NCBI GenBank assembly: GCA_038527485.1 | Contig: JBCBFT010000009.1 | Coordinates: forward strand, 41,994 to 105,993 | DNA: 64,000 nucleotides | Source: JALEFZ01 sp038527485 | Lineage (GTDB): Bacteria > Bacteroidota > Bacteroidia > J057 | Direction: 5' to 3' | Shown: one piece after another, positions 8,344 through 15,172 of the stretch | Numbering within the stretch: position 1 is the stretch's first letter | Layout of the letters: the number at the start of each line of letters is the position of its first letter | Program-made: the position numbers and the translations under genes | Notes under the pieces: generated by a model | Told to the model about the DNA's origin: nothing | What the model saw: only the letters and a program-made list of their open reading frames with translations | The model's database searches: none

Positions 8344-8691
8344 CTACTCTAGGTGCAACCAGGATTTCTTTTCCAGGAGTACTTCTTCCGTTTCTTCCAT
8401 ATCGGGATCAGGTACACAGCAATCCACGGGACATACAGCCGCACATTGGGGCTCCTCGTGGAAGCCGACACACTCTGTACACTTGTAGTGGGTGATGTAG
8501 TATACCTCGTCAGACACAGGCTCGAATTCATCGTCTGCATCGACTTTCTGTCCTTCGATTTCTATTTCTCCTTTGAGTCCTGTGCCATCCGAAAATTTCC
8601 AGTTGACTCCAGGCTCATATATTGCGTTGTTGGGACATTCGGGTTCACATGCACCGCAGTTGATGCACTCATCCGTAATCATGATAGCCAT
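8344..8691 (-). CDS. 2[4Fe-4S] ferredoxin, Alvin/YfhL type
   Basis: A 115-residue ferredoxin. The first cluster is CINCGACEPECP (Cys 9, 12, 15, 19). The second cluster has the extended form CTEC, eight residues, C, three residues, CP, which is typical of Alvin-type ferredoxins. A 30-residue insertion separates the two. It is a low-potential one-electron carrier in the cytoplasm. It is divergent from the acyl-CoA reductase gene, an arrangement that suggests shared regulation. No evidence here shows that they are redox partners. Confidence 0.93.
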   Translation of the reverse strand: MAIMITDECINCGACEPECPNNAIYEPGVNWKFSDGTGLKGEIEIEGQKVDADDEFEPVSDEVYYITHYKCTECVGFHEEPQCAAVCPVDCCVPDPDMEETEEVLLEKKSWLHLE

Positions 8692-8711
8692 AGCAAATGA
8701 TATATTTGTCG

Positions 8712-8742
8712 CGAAATTATAATTATGTCATTATTTAACCAA
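8712..8742 (-). promoter_or_regulatory. Candidate promoter of the ferredoxin gene
   Basis: On the minus strand, TTG (8740-8742) is followed by a 20-nt spacer and TAATTTCG (8712-8719), one mismatch from TAnnTTTG. Transcription would start about 15 nt before the ATG at 8691. Confidence 0.4.
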
Positions 8743-8782
8743 ACGGAAACGGTCTTTGTTCAAGTATAGAGCATGTGAATAT

Positions 8783-9784
8783 ATGAATTTTGAAGAATTA
8801 CGTCAGCGCAGATTAGGCAGTTTAATTGCCTTAGGGGATCTATTGGCAAGAAGGCCCTTGCCTAAACAAGTCATGCGTCAGGCTTGTCAAGAGAATCCCT
8901 GGTTCACGACCCATTATATAGAGCGTGCATTGGCTGGTATTCGGTCATGGTTTCAAGAGGATATATTGCAAAAATTCGTGGAGGCTTATCCTCAACATCC
9001 CTCTGCGGCTCAGACGATAGGGATTATTGCTGCTGGAAATGTACCCTTCGTAGGATTTCATGATGTCATGGTCTCGCTGTTGAGTGGACATCGTGTATTG
9101 TTGAAGCCTTCTCACCAGGACCAAGCCCTCATCCGTTGGATACTGGGATGCTGGCAGGAAGCAGCCCATGGCGCATTACCCTTACAGTTTACTGAAAGCC
9201 GATTTTTGACGTGTGATTACCTGATTGCAACAGGTAGCAACAACACGGCCCGCTATTTACATACGCATTATGGAAATTTGCCTCGACTCATCAGGCACAA
9301 TCGCTATTCTGTAGCTGTGATACATGATCAGATGGAGGAAAAAGACTGGGAAGGACTCTGGGAAGATATGCTGCTCTACAATGGGCTGGGTTGTCGAAAT
9401 GTGAGCAATCTGATCATTTCATCATATGAGGACTTGTTGAATATCCAAGAAAAGTTGAATGAATATGCATCAGAAAACATAAATCCTCATTATTTGGAAC
9501 GCATTTTGTTCTTAAAAGCGAAAGAGAAGGTCCACACAAGCCATTTTGTTCATTCTGATTTCGGAATATTTGCCTGGAGAGATTACTTGGCAAGTGCACC
9601 TATGGGCTTATTTCACTGTGTAAAGGCAGCGGGGGAAACTCAAGTAAATATGCTCTTAGAGGCTCATAAGGCCGACATTCAGTGTGTAGTGGGCATAAGT
9701 ACTCCCTTTGGTGAAGCACAAAAACCACATATCAGTGATTTTGCAGATGGGGTGGATACAATGAGAATTTTGACCGAATTGTAA
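8783..9784 (+). CDS. Acyl-CoA reductase (LuxC-like)
   Basis: A 333-residue member of the LuxC/acyl-CoA reductase family, related to aldehyde dehydrogenases. The nucleotide-binding part includes TIGIIAAGNVPFVGFHD and GHRVLLKPS. The likely catalytic Cys lies in YNGLGCRNVSNLII, followed by a C-terminal segment with FADGVDTMRILTEL. Family members reduce acyl-CoA or acyl-ACP to the aldehyde using NADPH. No lux genes are present, so the physiological substrate is unknown. The ATG at 8783 (MNFEELRQ) is preferred over an in-frame start at 8756. Confidence 0.85.
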   Translation: MNFEELRQRRLGSLIALGDLLARRPLPKQVMRQACQENPWFTTHYIERALAGIRSWFQEDILQKFVEAYPQHPSAAQTIGIIAAGNVPFVGFHDVMVSLLSGHRVLLKPSHQDQALIRWILGCWQEAAHGALPLQFTESRFLTCDYLIATGSNNTARYLHTHYGNLPRLIRHNRYSVAVIHDQMEEKDWEGLWEDMLLYNGLGCRNVSNLIISSYEDLLNIQEKLNEYASENINPHYLERILFLKAKEKVHTSHFVHSDFGIFAWRDYLASAPMGLFHCVKAAGETQVNMLLEAHKADIQCVVGISTPFGEAQKPHISDFADGVDTMRILTEL

Positions 9785-10097
9785 CATCTCAATTCTTCTG
9801 TAAGGTTGTTTCCAAGGGTGTGTAAAATAGAACAGGGGAATAGCGTTTATTGGGTAAGAAAGCTGGAAGAGAAAAAGTTTCTATCAAAAAACTTTGATCG
9901 AACGCATTTCACAAGAAAAAAAATTCCCTCATAGTTATTTTCTAATAGAAAAATAGGTTTCAAAGTCATAGTGGTATAGAACAGGAAACGCTTGGCTACT
10001 GATCGTAAATAAAATTGCATGGTACATTTTTAGAGGTAAAAAGATATTGTGGCGATCAGGTATTCAAGCACAACAGACCAGATGTAAGCTGAGAATT
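9785..10097. other. Intergenic region, 313 nt
   Basis: No gene is recognised. The region is A/T-rich and contains one imperfect inverted repeat, ATTTTCT (9937-9943) with AGAAAAAT (9947-9954), of unknown role. No full TAnnTTTG promoter is evident before the caspase-fold gene. Confidence 0.5.
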
Positions 10098-11813
10098 ATG
10101 AAATTCCCTAACACCACCAGCATTTATCTATTGGTATCCTTGATAGTATGCTGGCTTTCTTGTCAGCTGACGCTCGGACAAACCTCATGGGTTCCTGGTA
10201 CCTACTACGGAATCCCTGAGCAGGATAAGCGAGTTGCCTTTCTCGATGATTTTAATAACAACGTCCAAAAGTGGGATATGGGTTCTGTCTACTTGGCAGA
10301 GCGTATTGAAAACGGGCGTTTTTACATATCTTCTCGTACTTCTCATAGATATACTAAGCGTCGCACGATTCCGATTCACGCCTCAGGAGATTATGAGGTG
10401 GAGATTCGGATGCGATTTGTTCGTGGCACACAAGCCAAAGTTGCAGGTCTTACTTTCGGGCGTAATGCCAAGGGGAGTGAGTACAATTTTATCATCAATA
10501 GCCAGCAGCAATTTAGAGTAACAAAGTACGACCGTGGACGTGAACATGCCTACTCAAGCTGGAAATATTCAAGGCACTTGGAGAAGCACTCCTACAATAC
10601 ACTTCTAGTAAGAAAGGTAGGCGACCAATGGTTCTTCTTTATCAATCAGTTTCTTGTAGAAAAACTTCCAGCCAAAGCACTTTTCGGAAACGATTTCGGA
10701 TTTACGTTGGGAGGACATATCGCCATTGAGGTAGACTATCTACGCGTATCTGAAATCAAAACCGTTGATACAGAAGGTCCTGAGATTACGATTCTTGATC
10801 CACAGGAAATTCCTAACAGTCCCGTGGTTCGCCTGCGGGAACGCCATCAAATCATTCGTGGGAAAGTACAAGATGCATCGGGTATCACGTCTGTGACCAT
10901 TAACAATCATCCTATCACACTCTCATCTGATGGTGTGTTCAAAGCATCTTTGAGTCTCCCTAATGGCATTCATGTCATCAAGATCATTGCTAGAGACCGA
11001 TACGAAAATGTGAGCACACGTGTGCTTCGCCTAGAGTATCTTCCACCAGAGGCTTACACAGCTAGTCAAAATCCTTCGAGTGCAGCGCAAGATTTTTATC
11101 AGCCTAGACCCAAGAATAAAGGGAAAAACTATCTTCTCTTGATCGGTATCAATGGCTACCAGTATTGGAACAAGCTGCACAATGCCGTAAAGGACTGTGA
11201 TGATTTGGCCCAGACGCTGACGACGCTTTACCACTTCGAAAGAGAAAATGTCATTACCCTTTACAATGAAGAGGCGACAAGAGAGAATATTCTGGAGACA
11301 CTTGAGCAACTGCAAGAAGCCATCACAGAAGATGATAATCTCTTGATTTACTATGCGGGTCATGGATACTATGATTCCTACTCTCAGTTGGGATATTGGG
11401 TACCTATGGAAGCGAGATTGAATAAGATTCCAGACTTCATTCGCAACTCTACGATTCACGATTATCTTCGTACCATCGGGACGCAGCATACGTTGTTGAT
11501 TGCAGATGCGTGCTATGCAGGTTCGCTTTTCGCTTCTTACAGAGGAAATCTAGATGAGAACTCTCGTTCACGTTGGGCATTTACCTCAGGCGATATCGAG
11601 AAGGTATGGGATGGCCAGCCTGGACAAAACAGTCCATTTGCACGCTGCTTGATTCGCTACCTGCGCAACAATCGCAAAGCCAAGCTTCCAGCAGATGAGC
11701 TGATCCGTACGGTAGGAGGTCTTGTACAGAGAAATACAGCACAGACACCTCAAGGCTCGCCCTTGAAGCAAGCAGGAGATGCAGGTGGTGTCTTCATGTT
11801 CTACAGACGATAG
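10098..11813 (+). CDS. Secreted caspase-family peptidase with lectin-like and Ig-like domains
   Basis: A 571-residue protein. A signal peptide (1-28) ends CQLTLGQ. Residues about 35-225 resemble a concanavalin/DUF1080-like beta-jelly-roll (DDFNNNVQKW, VEIRMRFVRG, FFINQFLVEKL). Residues about 230-320 look like an Ig-fold linker (SGITSVTINNHPI). The C-terminal 240 residues form a caspase p20-like domain, with catalytic His422 in YYAGHGYYD and Cys472 in IADACYAGS. Bacterial caspase-like (orthocaspase) enzymes usually cleave after Arg or Lys. Secretion plus a carbohydrate-binding-like fold suggests extracellular or periplasmic action, which is inferred. A strong terminator follows. The ATG at 10098 is chosen over an upstream in-frame start at 10047 that would bury the signal peptide. 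Confidence 0.85.
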   Translation: MKFPNTTSIYLLVSLIVCWLSCQLTLGQTSWVPGTYYGIPEQDKRVAFLDDFNNNVQKWDMGSVYLAERIENGRFYISSRTSHRYTKRRTIPIHASGDYEVEIRMRFVRGTQAKVAGLTFGRNAKGSEYNFIINSQQQFRVTKYDRGREHAYSSWKYSRHLEKHSYNTLLVRKVGDQWFFFINQFLVEKLPAKALFGNDFGFTLGGHIAIEVDYLRVSEIKTVDTEGPEITILDPQEIPNSPVVRLRERHQIIRGKVQDASGITSVTINNHPITLSSDGVFKASLSLPNGIHVIKIIARDRYENVSTRVLRLEYLPPEAYTASQNPSSAAQDFYQPRPKNKGKNYLLLIGINGYQYWNKLHNAVKDCDDLAQTLTTLYHFERENVITLYNEEATRENILETLEQLQEAITEDDNLLIYYAGHGYYDSYSQLGYWVPMEARLNKIPDFIRNSTIHDYLRTIGTQHTLLIADACYAGSLFASYRGNLDENSRSRWAFTSGDIEKVWDGQPGQNSPFARCLIRYLRNNRKAKLPADELIRTVGGLVQRNTAQTPQGSPLKQAGDAGGVFMFYRR

Positions 11814-11837
11814 AGAGACAAAACAGTATATTTTTCA

Positions 11838-11877
11838 AAAAGCGAGTGAGATTTTGTGGAATCTCGCTCGCTTTTTT
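11838..11877 (+). terminator. Strong Rho-independent terminator after the caspase-fold gene
   Basis: AGCGAGTGAGATT (from 11841) pairs with AATCTCGCTCGCT (through about 11872) with one wobble pair and a short loop. It is followed by TTTTTT, about 25 nt beyond the stop codon. Confidence 0.9.
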
Positions 11878-11981
11878 GTCTATTAGGTGTAAACCAGTAA
11901 ATAGACTTGCTGATTACTCTTTTATCTCCCTGAAAACTAGGATGGTAAGTTCCATTCTATAAGCAGCGTTTGAAAAGCTAT

Positions 11982-12590
11982 ATGCTGTTCCGGAAAAAGC
12001 TCCATATCAAAGACCTTTCGGATGAGGCCCTCGTGACCCGATACAAGGATCATGGGGAATCTGCGTGTTTGGGTGAGCTCTATGAGCGCTACATGCACGT
12101 GGTCTTCCTGGTCTGTATGAAGTATGTGAAGGATGAAAGTACAAGTGAGGATCTTGCCATGCAGATTTTTGAGAAACTCATGGTCGATCTTCGGAAATAT
12201 GAGATCAAAACATTTAAATATTGGTTACATTCTGTTGTTCGTAATCACTGCCTCATTTATCTGGATAAGGAAAAAAAACGTAGAGTAAAACGGGAGCGAT
12301 TGCAGCAGGATCTGATGGCGAAAGGTGAGGATCGTGTAGTAGATTTTGGGCTAGAAGTGCAAATGGACAAAGAGCTGCAGCTACAGCAGATGGAGCAGGC
12401 ATTGACCAAGCTGAAATTGGAGCAACGTGTGTGTGTAGAGTTGTTCTTTTTGCAGAAAAAGAGTTATCAAGAAGTAGCATCAGAGACAGGTTATACCCTC
12501 AAACAAGTCAAAAGCTATATACAGAATGGCAAGCGCAACTTGAAAATCCGAATGGAACAAATGTCCGTAGAGGATTCGTATCATGAGTGA
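11982..12590 (+). CDS. ECF-like RNA polymerase sigma factor
   Basis: A 202-residue sigma-70-family factor. Region 2 covers about 15-85 (LGELYERYMHVVFLVCMKYV, then SEDLAMQIFEKLM and FKYWLHSVVRNHCL). Region 4 covers about 130-190 (LEQRVCVELFFLQKKSYQEVA, then LKQVKSYIQNGKRNLK). The linker is long and charged. It would direct polymerase to a small regulon. Its stop overlaps the start of the next gene by 8 nt, so it is translationally coupled to a membrane protein that looks like its antagonist. The ATG at 11982 is preferred over an in-frame TTG at 11970. Confidence 0.88.
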   Translation: MLFRKKLHIKDLSDEALVTRYKDHGESACLGELYERYMHVVFLVCMKYVKDESTSEDLAMQIFEKLMVDLRKYEIKTFKYWLHSVVRNHCLIYLDKEKKRRVKRERLQQDLMAKGEDRVVDFGLEVQMDKELQLQQMEQALTKLKLEQRVCVELFFLQKKSYQEVASETGYTLKQVKSYIQNGKRNLKIRMEQMSVEDSYHE

Positions 12591-13998
12591 AGATTTTAGT
12601 CAACATATAGGAGTGGGTTTGATGCAGGATCTAGATCGGCTAGGTGCTTATGTGGAGGGGAAGCTCTCGACGGAGGAAATGGCTGAGACAGAGGCTCACA
12701 TTGCACAAGATCCCTTGCTACAAGATATGGTAGAGGGACTCAGGGAGTTGGATAATCCTGAGGAGATTCGTGGACGGATTCAGCAGATGCGTCTCCGCCA
12801 CCAATCTCGTTTGCTTGACCAAGCGAAGAAGCGTGCCCAGCTTTCGAAGAGAAAGTTTCGCGTGCAACCCCAGCGGTATCTCCAGCTTTCCTTAGGCTTG
12901 GCGGCAGGTCTAGCCTTGACTTTGCTGAGCATCTACCTCATCTATAAGTTGAAGCCATCAGGGCAGGTGGCAGAGCCAATGGCGATGCGTGAGCAAGTAA
13001 AAGAGGGATCAGACTTGAAATCTATGCAGTCTCCCTTACCTCCTGTAGGAGAATCAGATAAGTATGTGCTGGAAGAAAATGCCGTAGAACAACTAGAGCT
13101 AACATTTTCTGAGTCTGTACCCTCTTCCAAGAAGGATCAAGCAAAACAGGAGCTCAGACCTACAGTCTCTACTTCTGATGAAGCTTTATACGTAAATTCA
13201 GCTCCTGCGCGACCTGTGCCTCCTCTTGAGAAAGATCAGGCTAATCAAAAGACCATACCTACAGCCGCTGTTTCTGATGAATCAGGAGGCGATGCATTCA
13301 CAGATCCAGCTCCTCCGCGATCTGTGACACCTGCTAATCCTATAGCTACAGCTCCTAGTCCAAAGCCCGCAACCACACCTTCTACGAACAACTTTGCGAA
13401 TACAGACGCTACATCTAAATCGACTACAACTCCTGTCTTAGAAGATGAGTCCGTTACGGATCGCAAAGTCATGCTAGACGCTACAGATCCTCGTAAATAC
13501 TATGAAGGAGCTATAGAGGATGGTGAGATTGTCATCCAAGATGAACAGCGAGACAATAAGGATGCAGCCCCACTCTCTCAAGACCAGAACTTTCAATATT
13601 ATAAAGGAGCTAAGCCCACCGAAAAGCCGACTTTTGGACTTACATCGGGCTACCTGTATACCGCTTTATTGGAAGAAGGAATCGAAGCATATAATCAGGA
13701 AGATTTTGAAACAGCCACCAATCGGTTCAGTGAAATCCTACTCACTGAGCCCACACATGTGATTGCACGTCATTATACAGGCCTGATTGCCTTCTTGAAA
13801 GAGGATTTCAAAGCTTCTATAGAAAGTTTCAAATATGTCTTGCCTGACTCTCCCTTTTTTGATGAGAGTCAATACTATATGGCACAAGCCTACATCAAGC
13901 TCAAAAAGAAGTGGAGGGCGCAAAAAATCCTTGAGCAGATCGTCAAGTCTCAAGGAACTTATCAGAAGGAAGCAGAGGCGTTGTTGAAAACCCTGTGA
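12583..13998 (+). CDS. Membrane anti-sigma-like protein with TPR C-terminus
   Basis: A 471-residue protein coupled to the sigma factor by an 8-nt overlap. Residues 1-95 are cytoplasmic and helical (GAYVEGKLSTEEMAETEAHI), similar in shape to anti-sigma N-terminal domains but without a zinc motif. One transmembrane helix spans about 99-122. A Pro/Ser/Thr/Ala-rich periplasmic linker (about 125-330) has two related blocks around EKDQANQ/KKDQAKQ and SDE. The C-terminus (about 355-471) contains TPR-like helices (YNQEDFETATNRFSEIL). The anti-sigma role is inferred from position and topology. Confidence 0.7.
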   Translation: MSEDFSQHIGVGLMQDLDRLGAYVEGKLSTEEMAETEAHIAQDPLLQDMVEGLRELDNPEEIRGRIQQMRLRHQSRLLDQAKKRAQLSKRKFRVQPQRYLQLSLGLAAGLALTLLSIYLIYKLKPSGQVAEPMAMREQVKEGSDLKSMQSPLPPVGESDKYVLEENAVEQLELTFSESVPSSKKDQAKQELRPTVSTSDEALYVNSAPARPVPPLEKDQANQKTIPTAAVSDESGGDAFTDPAPPRSVTPANPIATAPSPKPATTPSTNNFANTDATSKSTTTPVLEDESVTDRKVMLDATDPRKYYEGAIEDGEIVIQDEQRDNKDAAPLSQDQNFQYYKGAKPTEKPTFGLTSGYLYTALLEEGIEAYNQEDFETATNRFSEILLTEPTHVIARHYTGLIAFLKEDFKASIESFKYVLPDSPFFDESQYYMAQAYIKLKKKWRAQKILEQIVKSQGTYQKEAEALLKTL

Positions 13999-14020
13999 AT
14001 AAATTCTGGACGATAAACTG

Positions 14021-14028
14021 TAGATTTG
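14021..14028 (+). promoter_or_regulatory. -7 box adjoining the scpA start
   Basis: TAGATTTG matches TAnnTTTG exactly and ends 4 nt before the GTG at 14033. If used, it would make the scpA mRNA leaderless. No -33 TTG is present at 19-21 nt, so support is partial. Confidence 0.3.
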
Positions 14029-14032
14029 TCTT

Positions 14033-14851
14033 GTGGCAAATAACAATGAAGCTACATATCGCATAGAGCTCCCACAGTTCGAAGGTCCATTTGATCTCCT
14101 CCTATTTTTCATTGAGCGAGATGAATTGGATATCCATGATATCCCCATTGCGCAGATAACACAGGATTTCCTGAATTACATCCAGGCCATGCGCGAGATG
14201 AACATAGAGCTAGCGGCTGAATTTATTTTAGTAGCGAGTACGCTCATGCGTATCAAAGCCAAGATGCTGATCCCTCGCCCTGTCCTCAATGAGCAAGGAG
14301 AAGAGATAGACCCACGTGAGGAGCTTGTTCGACGTCTGCTAGAATACAAACGCTACAAGGAGATCCTAGGTGAACTGGCCCAAATGGAAACTGCTAGCCA
14401 GGAGCGTGTCAATCGAGGATTCGTCAAAAAGGAAGAAGAACTGTTTATGCAGAGTGATTTTCCTGAGGAGGAGTTGGCAGACTTGGATCTTTATCAGATC
14501 ATGCGCGCCTTCAAGCGGATTTGGGTTCGTCACCACGAAAAGTTGCAGCGTCCGCAGCACGTCATCAAGCGATACCCTTATACCCTCTCCGAAGTCAAAG
14601 AGCGCCTCGTCAACCGTGTAGCTGGTGGTGCGCGCGTAGACTTCATCACCATGATCATGGAAGAAGGCAGTCGAATCTTTGCCGTATTTGCTTTCCTTTC
14701 CGTACTCGAACTCGTCCAACTTCAGAAACTACAGCTTACTGTGGGGGAAGGATTCAACAATTTTTGGATTGAGGGAAAGGAACCTGTGGAGGATGAAAGT
14801 ATAGACGAAGGGGAAGTAGAAAATGATTTTTTGGAAGAAGCAGAGGAATAA
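14033..14851 (+). CDS. scpA: Segregation and condensation protein A
   Basis: A 272-residue ScpA kleisin, which bridges the heads of the SMC dimer and recruits ScpB for chromosome compaction and segregation. Diagnostic segments are the N-terminal FEGPFDLLLFFIERDELDIHDIPIAQIT and the helix ELAAEFILVASTLMRIKAKMLIPRP. A C-terminal winged helix (FLSVLELVQLQKLQL) ends in an acidic tail. The frame has no ATG near the family start. An in-frame stop at 14021 leaves GTG 14033 as the only reasonable start. scpB and smc are not in the window. It is convergent with the MksB-like gene. Confidence 0.94.
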   Translation: MANNNEATYRIELPQFEGPFDLLLFFIERDELDIHDIPIAQITQDFLNYIQAMREMNIELAAEFILVASTLMRIKAKMLIPRPVLNEQGEEIDPREELVRRLLEYKRYKEILGELAQMETASQERVNRGFVKKEEELFMQSDFPEEELADLDLYQIMRAFKRIWVRHHEKLQRPQHVIKRYPYTLSEVKERLVNRVAGGARVDFITMIMEEGSRIFAVFAFLSVLELVQLQKLQLTVGEGFNNFWIEGKEPVEDESIDEGEVENDFLEEAEE

Positions 14852-15021
14852 TATAAAGATCCTTTCCTTTCTTACATCCCTTCATTTTTTGTTTGGCTCA
14901 TTTTAACCCCATTCTCCCCATTTTAATACGAGTTTTAGTAATAACCTTTCACTTAGGAAGAGTAAAGGGTTCTAATGCAAGAGAAATATTTCTTCATATA
15001 TTTATTACATTAAATGTATTA

Positions 15022-15053
15022 TTTGTAAAATAAAATAAATGGCCATACTTTTG
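15022..15053 (+). promoter_or_regulatory. Promoter of a candidate small RNA
   Basis: TTTG at 15022-15025 is followed by a 20-nt spacer and TACTTTTG at 15046-15053, a complete Bacteroidota-type promoter. The predicted start of transcription is about 15,058. There is no plus-strand protein gene downstream before the terminator-like hairpin at 15,092-15,137. Confidence 0.6.
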
Positions 15054-15057
15054 AAAC

Positions 15058-15137
15058 AGATAGGCATTACGCCAGATACAGAAGCTAGGGGTTAGGGTTG
15101 ACTCTCCGACATGGATTGAGTCCCCTAATTTTTTTTG
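15058..15137 (+). ncRNA. Candidate small non-coding RNA, about 80 nt
   Basis: The transcript is predicted between a full promoter (15022-15053) and a hairpin with a run of eight T. In the hairpin, TTAGGG (15092-15097) pairs with CCCTAA (15123-15128). A second helix GACTC (15100-15104) pairs with GAGTC (15118-15122) across a 2-nt bulge. The loop is 13 nt. The only overlapping short frame (ATG 15039, 18 codons) begins inside the promoter, so coding is unlikely. It does not match SRP RNA, 6S RNA or tmRNA as far as I can recognise. It lies between the 3' ends of scpA and the MksB-like gene. Confidence 0.45.
15092..15137 (+). terminator. Terminator of the candidate small RNA
   Basis: Bulged stem TTAGGG + GACTC / GAGTC + CCCTAA, followed by TTTTTTTT at 15129-15136. 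There is no plus-strand coding gene for it to serve other than scpA, 240 nt upstream. A promoter lies in between. Confidence 0.65.
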
Positions 15138-15172
15138 AGGATGTTTGAGCAAAGAAAATTTCCTGTCTTGGG

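Noticed and set aside
8353..8700. 115-codon frame antisense to the ferredoxin gene
   Set aside because: It mirrors the ferredoxin coding frame. The ferredoxin has complete cluster motifs and the antisense frame has no family resemblance.
8783..9784. LuxC as evidence of bioluminescence
   Set aside because: No luxA, luxB, luxD or luxE genes are present. LuxC-like acyl-CoA reductases are widespread in non-luminous bacteria.
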